Position numbers and translations under genes: made by a program
In this document: positions 8,901 to 15,218 of the stretch, piece after piece
Layout of the letters: the number at the start of each line of letters is the position of its first letter
Numbering within the stretch: the stretch's first letter is position 1
The notes under the pieces: model-generated
The model's input: only the letters and a program-made list of their open reading frames with translations
Told to the model about the DNA's origin: nothing
The model's database searches: none
From: a bacterium
GTDB taxonomy: Bacteria; Patescibacteriota; Microgenomatia; UBA10105; UBA927
Length of the DNA: 33,688 bases
Direction: 5' to 3'
Assembly (NCBI GenBank): GCA_021817785.1
Contig: JAKAFY010000016.1
Location: forward strand, 1 to 33,688

Positions 8901-10517
8901 AGCACGAATTGACTCTTGTATTTGAGACAACTTGTGTAAATCGGTTCCATATTTATCAATATATTTTGGTCTATTTTCTTTGAATACAGAAAGCAAGTAA
9001 GCAAAACGTTTGATTTGTTTAGCATTCCTACTTGGGTCCTCTACGGAGAAAGATTCAGTTGAGTCTAAAATTGAATACTCTCTATATTCTTCCAATTTTA
9101 ATGGGGAATCAGCTTTTGAGAGATATCTTTGTTTTTCAAGAAGCTTCAACTCTGTAAATCGCTTCATCAGTTCTAATTGATTACGTTTATTCTCTTTTAG
9201 AGAAGCCGAAATATCATTTAATTTTGATTGAATTTCAAATGAGCTAAGCCCAAGTGTATATACGCCTAATGCGTCAAGTTTTTGTTTTATATCTGCCGCA
9301 ACGGCTTCTTCTTTTTCACCTTTAATTAAGGCTAATTCAAGGGGTATAGTCAAATTTGGATGCCTTGGAGTTGTTAACGATACATTTTTTCTCAATTTTT
9401 CCCTTACTACCTCTAATGCTTTTTCTTGCTGACTTGTGACCAAAACAGATTTACCATTGGCAATTAAATGACATACCAAGTTGGAGATCGTTTCCGATTT
9501 TCCTGTCCCTGGGGGACCCCAAACGACTGTTAGTCGCTTAGACATTACATTGTCACATATTCTTTGTTGATGGATGTTAGATTTTAATGGGAAAAAATAT
9601 ATATCTTGTTTTGGATTGGTTGATTCTCCCAGAGAATCTCCTTCGGATTCTTTAAAATCTACAGTTAATAGATCTTCGATTGGTGTACCGCTTATATCTG
9701 CATCCGCTTCTGTTAACTCATCAAGATCGTCTAAAATAAAAGATGATGTGCGCGGTGTATTTATTAATACACATGTATTGGCAATAAGATCCTTTGATTC
9801 TGACGCAGCAATATCGTTCAAAGACGTAATTTCCTCTTTAATGTCTATATTTTTAAGAGCGGGAGCATGGTTACTCAGTAGGGTCACGATCTTTTTTAAT
9901 ATACTTAAATCAATATCCTCTGTTTCGAGGTATAGTTCATTAATTTCATTTCGAACTGGAGCTAAGTTATCATCCGACAATAACGTGGCGATTAAACTCC
10001 TATTTAAATCCGGTTTTGTTGAAAGTTTGGTAAGGTCAAATGAAGCAGTCTCAGGATCATAAGTAATTTTAATTTGTGTTAGTAGCAAAGGTGCTAATAG
10101 ATTTTTTTTGTTTGCCATAGTTTTAACTAAGTATTCTCCGATCATGGTTTCTCGTTCGTATGGATTATTTTCTTGAGTTCTCCATATCTTATTTACTGCA
10201 GACCAAGCGATCTCTTCATCGGTAATTTCTGGCTCTTCTAAGCCTTCTTCGTCATTTTCAGTATGAGACAAGTCTTCCTCATCAAATTTTTCAATCTTAA
10301 TTTGTTTTTTGGGTTTACTAATTTTTATCGTTTGTTTTTTTAGATTTTCAGAGTCAGAAATTAATAAAACGAGGTCAGCGACGAGTCCAAATCTTTGCCC
10401 ATTTGCTACATTTTGTAGTACTCTAGAGGCCGAAGAAGCGACATATTTAAGCACTTCCCTATAGTATTTTGAGAGTGGACGAAGAATTCCAGCCAGCGCA
10501 CCATTTTCGATTTCCAT
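5901..10517 (-). CDS. Giant SF1 helicase fused to PD-(D/E)XK (Vsr/DUF559-like) nuclease, putative defence protein
   Basis: A 1538-residue single-gene ATPase-nuclease. Walker A GPPGTGKSETISN is at residues 334-346 and Walker B VDEASQC near 1000, with GDEKQLP, TVDGFQGDERD near 1200 and VAFTRARRK near 1244. These are the motifs of DNA2/UPF1-type SF1 helicases. About 600 residues between Walker A and B are helical, Leu/Lys-rich and probably coiled coil. Residues about 1290-1390 contain YRIDQVILDKDG then LAIECDGDF, a PD-(D/E)XK core of the Vsr/DUF559 type. A distinct C-terminal domain (WFKLSHWGKTTGNFSSFQ) follows. The gene is far richer in AT than its neighbours, stands alone and lies next to a tRNA, as expected of acquired defence genes. 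Large helicase-nuclease fusions of this kind are known from defence islands; Mokosh type II is similar but uses a PLD nuclease. Antiphage activity is inference. Confidence 0.85.
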   Translation of the reverse strand: MEIENGALAGILRPLSKYYREVLKYVASSASRVLQNVANGQRFGLVADLVLLISDSENLKKQTIKISKPKKQIKIEKFDEEDLSHTENDEEGLEEPEITDEEIAWSAVNKIWRTQENNPYERETMIGEYLVKTMANKKNLLAPLLLTQIKITYDPETASFDLTKLSTKPDLNRSLIATLLSDDNLAPVRNEINELYLETEDIDLSILKKIVTLLSNHAPALKNIDIKEEITSLNDIAASESKDLIANTCVLINTPRTSSFILDDLDELTEADADISGTPIEDLLTVDFKESEGDSLGESTNPKQDIYFFPLKSNIHQQRICDNVMSKRLTVVWGPPGTGKSETISNLVCHLIANGKSVLVTSQQEKALEVVREKLRKNVSLTTPRHPNLTIPLELALIKGEKEEAVAADIKQKLDALGVYTLGLSSFEIQSKLNDISASLKENKRNQLELMKRFTELKLLEKQRYLSKADSPLKLEEYREYSILDSTESFSVEDPSRNAKQIKRFAYLLSVFKENRPKYIDKYGTDLHKLSQIQESIRAILSILQRLQNSLALSSKTEISFIKELLSTYSPSEAYEISNSLLGIWVSIQKIAYELSLSGKKFEKYIQHLSQIPRESYELASKILTKLELLDMDVQAYDLAVDIDLDSIEINQLIEDLEILKNTKPNLFTNLFDSKARESLHRVSKILQLSGNDWRSKSLICDQLDKVIRLKKAKKTLVNIIEEVKSLPFEISMNKLRVEHLPEFILELKSLVDIGNLLKNSNVISSFKNTPHIIAKYINIDSLENTRICTGEVNTLNANFKVLKSLTPSHKLCEVSPDLLGSTQITKLTSEFEMLDVLISNLTEYVNIFHALSSLPISRKNITKLLEENKYVLPTIFEKPEIIIECHRLVRLYGSYVVQETTQIVAERLKQLVAKNKQLIYAYILNVRLRMLHEASHNKLANSNLVKLKTLLGKKKKTLNFLKKKNSVDFSQVLNYFPCWLVTIDDVARYFPLVKGLFDYVIVDEASQCSQTAIPHLFYRAKNAIIVGDEKQLPNANLRFLQKGIMDSLQRKYKINSHDKSQFFDCKEYSLLTFAQAATPLLPLIEHFRCDPTIIQWSNEHVYNRMMKILTPVWETRFAPPMEVRYLPNGAEDVEAKVNPVEAEVIVEELKNLVTDKTYDDLTIGIISPFRAQADLISEMIYKELDPETIRKFAIQSRTVDGFQGDERDVIIYSMRFSPNGKPGSITAIETGVNEEGFKRMNVAFTRARRKVIIYTSQKPSMFPGKYIKSFMQHAEYVQENYIDPFSPKEDQFDSQFEEDVCRLFRGKGVNVITQFPCAGYRIDQVILDKDGRTLAIECDGDFKLDETGDLPPEHYMRQATIERVTQWDVQRITASQFYLNPEGTIDQIVQLLKMQPTQMERKLNQINIEQKESAIGLATTQENEEEMEQVLRLIESKPKIDKSEIKATKSKINTDTKQASLFEDQVGKMLLDKDTWFKLSHWGKTTGNFSSFQNRFCYSLGKYVSRTGTLTEKQKAYGKKLLETANTKGFSSQNMSE

Positions 10518-10862
10518 AATTACCTACTTATTGTATACCTGACAGCCGCTGCCTCCAAATATTAGATAAAGAATGACTAATGTATTAGTATAAAAGGTAA
10601 ATCATTAGAAAATATTCGAGTCACATTTAGCGTAACCGTAATAATATTTAGTAGTATATATTGTTATACATTTCGTAAATGTATCTTCGATAGATTCAGA
10701 ATATCGTAAGTATTCCATAACTATCGAATAAACGGACAAAAAGCCAGCTGAGTCACAATTCTAGTAATCTGCTGTCCAAAGTCTGTTATTGTTGATGGTG
10801 TGATAAAGGTTGCCAATTTGGTTTATAAGTACATGAGACTTGGATGATGGTCGCTTTGTTCA
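10518..10862. other. AT-rich, palindrome-rich non-coding stretch upstream of the giant helicase
   Basis: No supported ORF. It contains ACTAAT-GT-ATTAGT (10576-10589), TACATTT-CGT-AAATGTA (10667-10683), and a nested pair TTCGATAG/CTATCGAA (10686-10693, 10721-10728) around GAATA/TATTC. On the minus strand TACAAT (10530-10535) ends 12 nt before the helicase ATG and is a candidate -10. The 11-mer GAGACTTGGAT at 10835-10845 repeats the 3' part of tRNA-Gln. Confidence 0.5.
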
Positions 10863-10986
10863 GCCCTCCCCATCTTCCTTCTCGCCTTTTCAGTACTATT
10901 CGTACACGGCTCGAAGGGCGATATTGGGAGGGCATTGTCAATTTCTAAGCTCTCCGCATAAGCGGATCGCTAAGAAATGTCAATGC
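10863..10986. other. Structured non-coding region abutting the tRNA 3' end
   Basis: GCCCTCCC (10863-10870) pairs with GGGAGGGC (10926-10933). A long imperfect hairpin then runs from GCATTG (10932) to CAATGC (10986), closed by CCGC-ATAA-GCGG, with a few mismatches and one bulge. It ends on the tRNA discriminator base. GC content is back to host level. It may be a processing structure or terminator for the tRNA transcript, or a remnant of an inserted element. Confidence 0.45.
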
Positions 10987-11056
10987 TGGGAGACTTGGAT
11001 TCGGACCAAGATAAACGGATTCAGAGTCCGTTGTCCTACCGTTAGACGATCTCCCA
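10986..11056 (-). tRNA. tRNA-Gln, anticodon CTG
   Basis: The minus strand folds as a full cloverleaf of 71 nt: acceptor TGGGAGA/TCTCCCA, T8 C9, D arm GTCT-AACGGTA-GGAC, anticodon stem ACGGA/TCCGT with loop CTCTGAA (anticodon CTG, reading CAG), variable TTAT, T arm CTTGG-TCCGAAT-CCAAG, discriminator G as in tRNA-Gln. CCA is not encoded. The T loop has C at position 55 instead of the nearly universal T. Its first 14-15 nt double as the last codons and stop of the upstream GIY-YIG gene, so the two are probably cotranscribed. Confidence 0.93.
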
Positions 11057-11287
11057 AATATTTTTTAAAAATCTCCTGCCGGATCTGCTTTTAAAATATA
11101 CTTCCCGCTTCCGTGCCTCACCTACAGTTTTATACGTTTCTTTATATATCAACAGCCAAGGTGCGTATCTTTTGGTGTAGCTGTGCTTTCCGGAATTATG
11201 TTCTCTTATTCTTCTTTCTAGATCATGCGTAAATCCAACGTAACTTTTTTCCGCCACCGTGCTTTTTAGAACGTAGGTATAGAACAT
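11042..11287 (-). CDS. Stand-alone mini GIY-YIG (URI-type) endonuclease embedded in tRNA-Gln locus
   Basis: An 81-residue protein that is essentially one GIY-YIG domain: YTYVLKS and SYVGFTHDLERRIREHN form the two catalytic strands and the Arg helix, and the following REVYFKSRSGRRFLKN has the E-K-R pattern of UvrC-type single-domain nucleases. ATG 11287 is chosen; the ORF track's longer form reads backwards through a tRNA fragment. The last codons TGG GAG ATC GTC TAA are the acceptor and D-stem bases of tRNA-Gln. Immediately upstream is a second, partial copy of the tRNA 5' end. Such mini-GIY-YIG genes are widespread with unknown roles; homing or mobile behaviour is suggested by this context but not shown. 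Confidence 0.85.
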   Translation of the reverse strand: MFYTYVLKSTVAEKSYVGFTHDLERRIREHNSGKHSYTKRYAPWLLIYKETYKTVGEARKREVYFKSRSGRRFLKNIWEIV

Positions 11288-11288
11288 A

Positions 11289-11358
11289 CGTTGTCCTATC
11301 CGCCTCGGCTTGACGAGGTCAGCCGAGTCGAGACGGGCCGTTAGACGATCTCCCAAAA
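11289..11358 (-). repeat. Partial duplicate of tRNA-Gln 5' end, interrupted by a 39-nt hairpin
   Basis: The 20-mer CCGTTAGACGATCTCCCAAA occurs at 11039-11058 (true tRNA) and 11338-11357. The adjoining CGTTGTCCTA occurs at 11029-11038 and 11289-11298. In the true tRNA the two blocks touch; here they are separated by 39 nt (11299-11337) containing the hairpin CTCGGCT...AGCCGAG. On the minus strand this fragment lies between a TATAAT box and the GIY-YIG start codon and lacks everything after the D arm, so it cannot be a tRNA. Confidence 0.85.
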
Positions 11359-11366
11359 GTGTACTG

Positions 11367-11372
11367 ATTATA
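11367..11372 (-). promoter_or_regulatory. -10 box for the tRNA-fragment / GIY-YIG / tRNA-Gln transcript
   Basis: TATAAT on the minus strand ends about 11 nt before the duplicated tRNA 5' end, the spacing expected for a tRNA promoter. No separate promoter is visible between the GIY-YIG gene and the intact tRNA. Confidence 0.5.
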
Positions 11373-11431
11373 CCGCAATACTCCGGATAATTCCTCACCG
11401 AACTGCTCTTTACTAAAACCACCCCCTCCAC

Positions 11432-11437
11432 TATAGT
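11432..11437 (+). promoter_or_regulatory. -10-like box 10 nt before the RecD-like helicase ATG
   Basis: TATAGT followed by a 10-nt gap and ATG, with no Shine-Dalgarno. One of the recurrent near-leaderless arrangements in this window. Confidence 0.4.
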
Positions 11438-11447
11438 GATCCTCACT

Positions 11448-12620
11448 ATGACCGGATTGTCCCATGATCAGAAAAATGTATTGGACCACGTAGTGGAGTG
11501 GTACAAAAAAGACCGGGAAGACATGCAGTACGTGACGCTGGGAGGCTACGCCGGGACGGGGAAGACGACGCTTATCGCCGTCATCCGGAAAGAGATCGAC
11601 AAAATCGATCCGGGACTTAAAGTGGCATTCGTGAGTTTCACCGGGAAAGCCGCGCGCGTCCTGAAAACGAAAATCAAAGAAGCAGGCGTCATGTTGCGGC
11701 AGGACAGCGTAGGCACCATACATTCCCTTATCTATACGCCGATACTAAACCTCAAAGAAGAAATCGTCGGGTGGAAAACGAAAGACGAGATCGAATGCAA
11801 ACTGATTATCATAGACGAAGCGTCGATGGTAGACAGCGTCATCTGGGAACATCTGCTCTCGTACCGTGTGCCCATCATCGTGGTCGGAGACCACGGGCAG
11901 CTGCCTCCCATTTCCGGCACGTTTAACCTGATGCAGTCTCCGCATCTGCGTCTCGAGGAAATCCACCGCCAGGCCAAGAAAAATCCGATTATCGCCCTTT
12001 CCATACAGGCCAGGCAATACGGGTCCATCGTCGCGGACCGGTATTCGGACACCGTCATAAAGTACGACGGGGATGATGCGGAAACGGCCGAAACCATGCA
12101 GGAGAAATTATCGAAGTATGACGCGGATACGCTCATCCTCTGCGGATACAACAGGACGCGCAAACGGTTGAACGCCTATATCCGGGTGGCGTTGGGGTTT
12201 GAATCGCCGCTTCCCGCGGTCGGGGACCGGGTCATATGTCTCCGCAATAACCACAAGGCGCATATTTTTAACGGCATGCTGGGTACCATACAAAAAATTG
12301 CCCCCAAAAACGATATTGCATATGCGGCAGACATCGAGCTTGACGGGGAAGACCGCATGTACTCGGGGCTTATCGCCATCGACCAGTTTGACGCGGATAC
12401 CACGTTAAACTTTACCGAGCAGCGGTCCAAGTTTCACGGCATAGACCTGTTTGATTTCGGCTACGCACTTACGGTGCACAAAGCACAGGGGTCGCAGGCG
12501 AAACGCGTGGTGCTTTTTGAAGAACGGTTTTCCAAAATGACGGACGATGCCTGGCGCAGATGGCTGTATACGGCAGTCACGCGGGCCGAAGAGGAGCTCT
12601 ATATCTTCCCGTCTCCATGA
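11448..12620 (+). CDS. RecD/Dda-like SF1B DNA helicase
   Basis: ATP-dependent 5'-3' DNA helicase of the RecD/Pif1 type, 390 residues. GGYAGTGKTTL (about 32-42) is motif I, SFTGKAA motif Ia, IIDEASMVD motif II, VGDHGQLPPI motif III, LEEIHRQAKKNPI motif IV, and ALTVHKAQGSQ plus LYTAVTRAEEELYIF are motifs V/VI with the UvrD_C_2 SH3-like insertion. It is shorter than RecD2 and lacks the N-terminal RecD2 domain, so Dda-like is the better description. ATG 11448 is preferred to GTG 11436, because the latter overlaps a TATAGT box (11432-11437) lying 10 nt before the ATG. Followed at 16 bp by engB. Confidence 0.9.
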   Translation: MTGLSHDQKNVLDHVVEWYKKDREDMQYVTLGGYAGTGKTTLIAVIRKEIDKIDPGLKVAFVSFTGKAARVLKTKIKEAGVMLRQDSVGTIHSLIYTPILNLKEEIVGWKTKDEIECKLIIIDEASMVDSVIWEHLLSYRVPIIVVGDHGQLPPISGTFNLMQSPHLRLEEIHRQAKKNPIIALSIQARQYGSIVADRYSDTVIKYDGDDAETAETMQEKLSKYDADTLILCGYNRTRKRLNAYIRVALGFESPLPAVGDRVICLRNNHKAHIFNGMLGTIQKIAPKNDIAYAADIELDGEDRMYSGLIAIDQFDADTTLNFTEQRSKFHGIDLFDFGYALTVHKAQGSQAKRVVLFEERFSKMTDDAWRRWLYTAVTRAEEELYIFPSP

Positions 12621-12636
12621 CGTATACTCAGGAGGT

Positions 12637-13209
12637 ATGAAAACGCTTTCCCTGGATGCCGTGTACGTCAAAAGCATAGACGGCACGGACGACATCATCA
12701 AAGACAACAAACTCAAAGTCGCGTTTCTGGGTAGATCCAATGTCGGAAAATCGAGCCTTATAAACGCGCTGGTGGGGAAACCCCTGGCGCGTTCGAGTAC
12801 GCGGCCTGGGAAAACGGTCAAATTGGATTTTTTCCTGGTCCAAAACAAACTGTTTTTCGTCGATTTGCCGGGATACGGGTATGCCAGGCGGTCCAAAGAC
12901 GCCCAGGAGCATTTCCGCCGGCTGATCGCGTGGTATCTGTTCCGCTCGGGGGTTACCCACAAACAGGTCGTGCTTATCATAGACGCCAATATCGGCGTCA
13001 CTACCTATGACCGCGAGTCCATAGAGCTTCTGACACAGTTTCACATCCCGTTTGTCGTCGCGGCAAATAAAATAGACAAAGTCAAAATAAGCGTGCGGCA
13101 CAAAACGCTTGCGGCCATACAAAAAGAATGCGGGGAGTGCCCCGTCTTCGTATTTAGTTCCGTGACGCAGGAGGGGGTTGGGAAGCTTCGGGAGCTGCTT
13201 CTTTCCTAA
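12637..13209 (+). CDS. engB: Ribosome biogenesis GTPase EngB (YsxC/YihA)
   Basis: GTPase needed for late large-subunit assembly. G1 GRSNVGKSS is at residues 32-40, G2 RPGKTVKLDFF, G3 VDLPGYGYA, G4 AANKID and G5 FSSVTQEG. At 190 residues it has the family's normal length. The ORF track start (12547) extends into the upstream helicase gene; ATG 12637 gives the usual N-terminus. AGGAGG lies only 2 nt before this ATG, too close for normal pairing, while TATACT (12623-12628) ends 8 nt upstream, so a leaderless start is an alternative. It probably shares transcription with the helicase. Confidence 0.95.
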   Translation: MKTLSLDAVYVKSIDGTDDIIKDNKLKVAFLGRSNVGKSSLINALVGKPLARSSTRPGKTVKLDFFLVQNKLFFVDLPGYGYARRSKDAQEHFRRLIAWYLFRSGVTHKQVVLIIDANIGVTTYDRESIELLTQFHIPFVVAANKIDKVKISVRHKTLAAIQKECGECPVFVFSSVTQEGVGKLRELLLS

Positions 13210-13229
13210 GACCTCTTGTTGATGATATT

Positions 13230-13238
13230 TGATATAAT
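13230..13238 (+). promoter_or_regulatory. Extended -10 promoter (TGATATAAT)
   Basis: TGATATAAT starts an untranslated leader of about 115 nt before the MFS gene at 13360, the longest leader implied in the window. Confidence 0.55.
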
Positions 13239-13281
13239 ACAGGGGTCTGGTGATGTATTTGATGAATGCCCACGGAGTGCA

Positions 13282-13302
13282 TATCCTCAGGTGTCCTGGA
13301 TA
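13282..13302 (+). promoter_or_regulatory. Hairpin in the long 5' leader of the MFS gene
   Basis: TATCC-(TC)-AGG-TGT-CCT-GGATA forms an 8-bp stem with a 2-nt bulge, midway between the promoter and the start codon. No known riboswitch class was recognised. Confidence 0.35.
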
Positions 13303-13359
13303 GGTTATATACCCGATCGATCAGTAGAGTACGGAATCGTTTCCTGAAGTGAGGAATCT

Positions 13360-14652
13360 ATGAAGTTGTTTCAACGATTTGGTGAACAAACGTTTGCGTC
13401 GTTAAAAAACCGGAATTTCCGGCTGTATTTTGTAGGCCAGGGAATTTCCCTTGCCGGTACCTGGATGCAGACAGTCGCCCAGGCATGGTTGGTGTTGCAG
13501 ATGACGCATTCCGGCACCATTTTGGGACTGGTATCGGCGTTGCAATTTCTGCCCATCCTTATCTTCGGCCCTATGGCGGGCGTCCTGGTCGATCGGTATC
13601 CCAAAAAAACCATCCAGATATACACACAAAGCATTTCCGGTCTGCTCGCGCTCGCCCTTGGCGTCCTCGTAGCACTGGGGCATATCCAGCTCTGGATGAT
13701 ATACGCGCTGGCCCTGGCATTGGGACTTATCAGCGCCGTGGATAATCCGGCCCGCCAGGCGTTTGTGGTGGAACTGGTGGGGGAGACGGAGCTTGGCAAT
13801 GCCGTGACGTTGAGTACCGCGGAACTAAACCTCGCCCGCGTGGCAGGACCTGCGCTTGCGGGAGCAGTCATCGCGACGGTCGGCATGGCGAGCTGTTTTT
13901 TCTTAAACGCCGTGTCCTATATCGCCGTCATCATCGTATTGTTTCTGATACGTGACGCGGAACTTACGATAAACAAAACCACGACGGCCATAAAAGGGAA
14001 ACTGCGCGAAGGATTCCGGTATGTTATGGCTACCGCGGTGCTCCGGAATTCGCTCATTATCATGGCAATCATCGGCACGCTGACGTATGAATATTCGATT
14101 AACCTGCCGCTTATCGCACAGTTTACGTTTCACGGAAACGCGGGAACATACGCCATCCTTACCGCGGCTATGGGTATGGGATCCGTGGTCGGGGGCATCC
14201 TCACTGCACACCGGTCCCATGTCACGGAGCGACTGTTGGTGGAGACGGCATTTTTTCTGGGGGTAAGTACGATACTGACGGCGCTGATGCCGACGGAGAC
14301 GTTGTCGCTTGTGACCCTGGTGATCGTCGGATATTATTCCGTGAACTTTATTTCACAAAGCAATATCCTGCTGCAGTTGGGATCCAAGCCCGAGATGCGG
14401 GGCAGGGTTATGGCGTTGTGGACGGTCGCATTTTTGGGGTCTACGGTCATCGGCGGGCCAATCATCGGATGGATAGGACAGGTATTCAGTCCGCGGTGGG
14501 GTCTTGGGGTCAGCGGCTCGGCGGCCATAGTGGCTGCAGGGTACGGCGTCATAACACTCCGGGGTCGGGTGAAGCAGGAAGTACCTCCGGTCGTGCAGCT
14601 CGGAAGCGACGAAGCCGTAGACATCGAAGAAAAGGAAACCCGGGCGTTATAA
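13360..14652 (+). CDS. MFS transporter of the EntS-like (MFS_3) group
   Basis: A 430-residue exporter. The N-terminal LKNRNFRLYFVGQGISLAGTWMQTVAQAWLVLQMT is the hallmark of the EntS/MFS_3 group, followed by GVLVDRYPKK (motif A variant) and 10-12 hydrophobic segments. VAGPALAGAVIATVG is a motif C-like stretch in TM5. The tail after the last TM is acidic and cytoplasmic. GAGG 7 nt before the ATG serves as Shine-Dalgarno. Members export siderophores, lipids or drugs; here the cargo is unknown. The downstream Ni/Co and iron permeases make a metal-related role conceivable but not shown. Confidence 0.88.
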   Translation: MKLFQRFGEQTFASLKNRNFRLYFVGQGISLAGTWMQTVAQAWLVLQMTHSGTILGLVSALQFLPILIFGPMAGVLVDRYPKKTIQIYTQSISGLLALALGVLVALGHIQLWMIYALALALGLISAVDNPARQAFVVELVGETELGNAVTLSTAELNLARVAGPALAGAVIATVGMASCFFLNAVSYIAVIIVLFLIRDAELTINKTTTAIKGKLREGFRYVMATAVLRNSLIIMAIIGTLTYEYSINLPLIAQFTFHGNAGTYAILTAAMGMGSVVGGILTAHRSHVTERLLVETAFFLGVSTILTALMPTETLSLVTLVIVGYYSVNFISQSNILLQLGSKPEMRGRVMALWTVAFLGSTVIGGPIIGWIGQVFSPRWGLGVSGSAAIVAAGYGVITLRGRVKQEVPPVVQLGSDEAVDIEEKETRAL

Positions 14653-14700
14653 TCCGTGGTACTATATCCGTATCGGCAACGATACCGATCTATCCGCGTT

Positions 14701-15201
14701 ATGAAATTTTCCCTGATAGACAAACAAACCGAAAAAGAATTCCATGTCTCCTGGTATATCATCGCCTACAAACTGTGCTACGGATCCGTAGAATTTCTGT
14801 CCGGCCTGGGACTGGCGTTTTTCGGCAGGCAGATGTATGGCATATACCGGCAGAACGTGGCACGCGAGCTGTTTGAAGACCCGCATGACTTGCTGGCGCA
14901 CATCAGTCAGAGTATCGTGCCGGGTATCATGGTGCATAAAACGACGCTTATCCTTACGTTAACGCTTCTGGGACTGGCAAAAATCGCAGGAGCCGTAGGG
15001 CTTATGTACAAGAAGAATTGGGGAGTGGATTTGTTGGTGGGCCTTACCGTCATCATGTTTCCGTTTCAGGTGGCGGCGCTTATCACCCACCCGTCGTTTT
15101 TTGACGTTTTATATATCGCAATAGGGCTTATCATCGCGCTTTACCTTATAGAGTTTAAGCCGAAAGCATGGATCTCCCGCGTGTTGCAGAAACAGTGGTG
15201 A
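14701..15201 (+). CDS. DUF2127 family integral membrane protein
   Basis: A 166-residue membrane protein with about four hydrophobic segments: AYKLCYGSVEFLSGLGLAFFG, TTLILTLTLLGLAKIAGAVGL, GVDLLVGLTVIMFPFQVAAL and DVLYIAIGLIIALYLIEF. The H-K-x-x-LILTL...K.xGAVGL.Y.K.W pattern matches DUF2127. Function is unknown in the family. ATG 14701 is preferred to the upstream non-ATG start at 14656. TATAAT overlaps the stop of the preceding MFS gene (14648-14653). Confidence 0.75.
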   Translation: MKFSLIDKQTEKEFHVSWYIIAYKLCYGSVEFLSGLGLAFFGRQMYGIYRQNVARELFEDPHDLLAHISQSIVPGIMVHKTTLILTLTLLGLAKIAGAVGLMYKKNWGVDLLVGLTVIMFPFQVAALITHPSFFDVLYIAIGLIIALYLIEFKPKAWISRVLQKQW

Positions 15202-15218
15202 AGCAATACGTTCCATAT

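Noticed and set aside
5901-10517. CRISPR-Cas or classical restriction-modification system
   Set aside because: No repeat array, Cas motif or methyltransferase gene accompanies the helicase-nuclease.
5711-10985. Complete integrative element or prophage
   Set aside because: No integrase, transposase, relaxase or phage gene; only a weak 11-bp repeat hints at an attachment site.
10840-11094. ORF of 84 aa on the plus strand
   Set aside because: It reads antisense through tRNA-Gln (WETWIRTKINGFRVRCPTVRRSP is typical tRNA translation) and the adjacent hairpin; not a gene.
11288-11446. N-terminal extension of the GIY-YIG ORF in the track
   Set aside because: The extra residues are translation of the duplicated tRNA fragment, the hairpin and the promoter; ATG 11287 begins the conserved domain.
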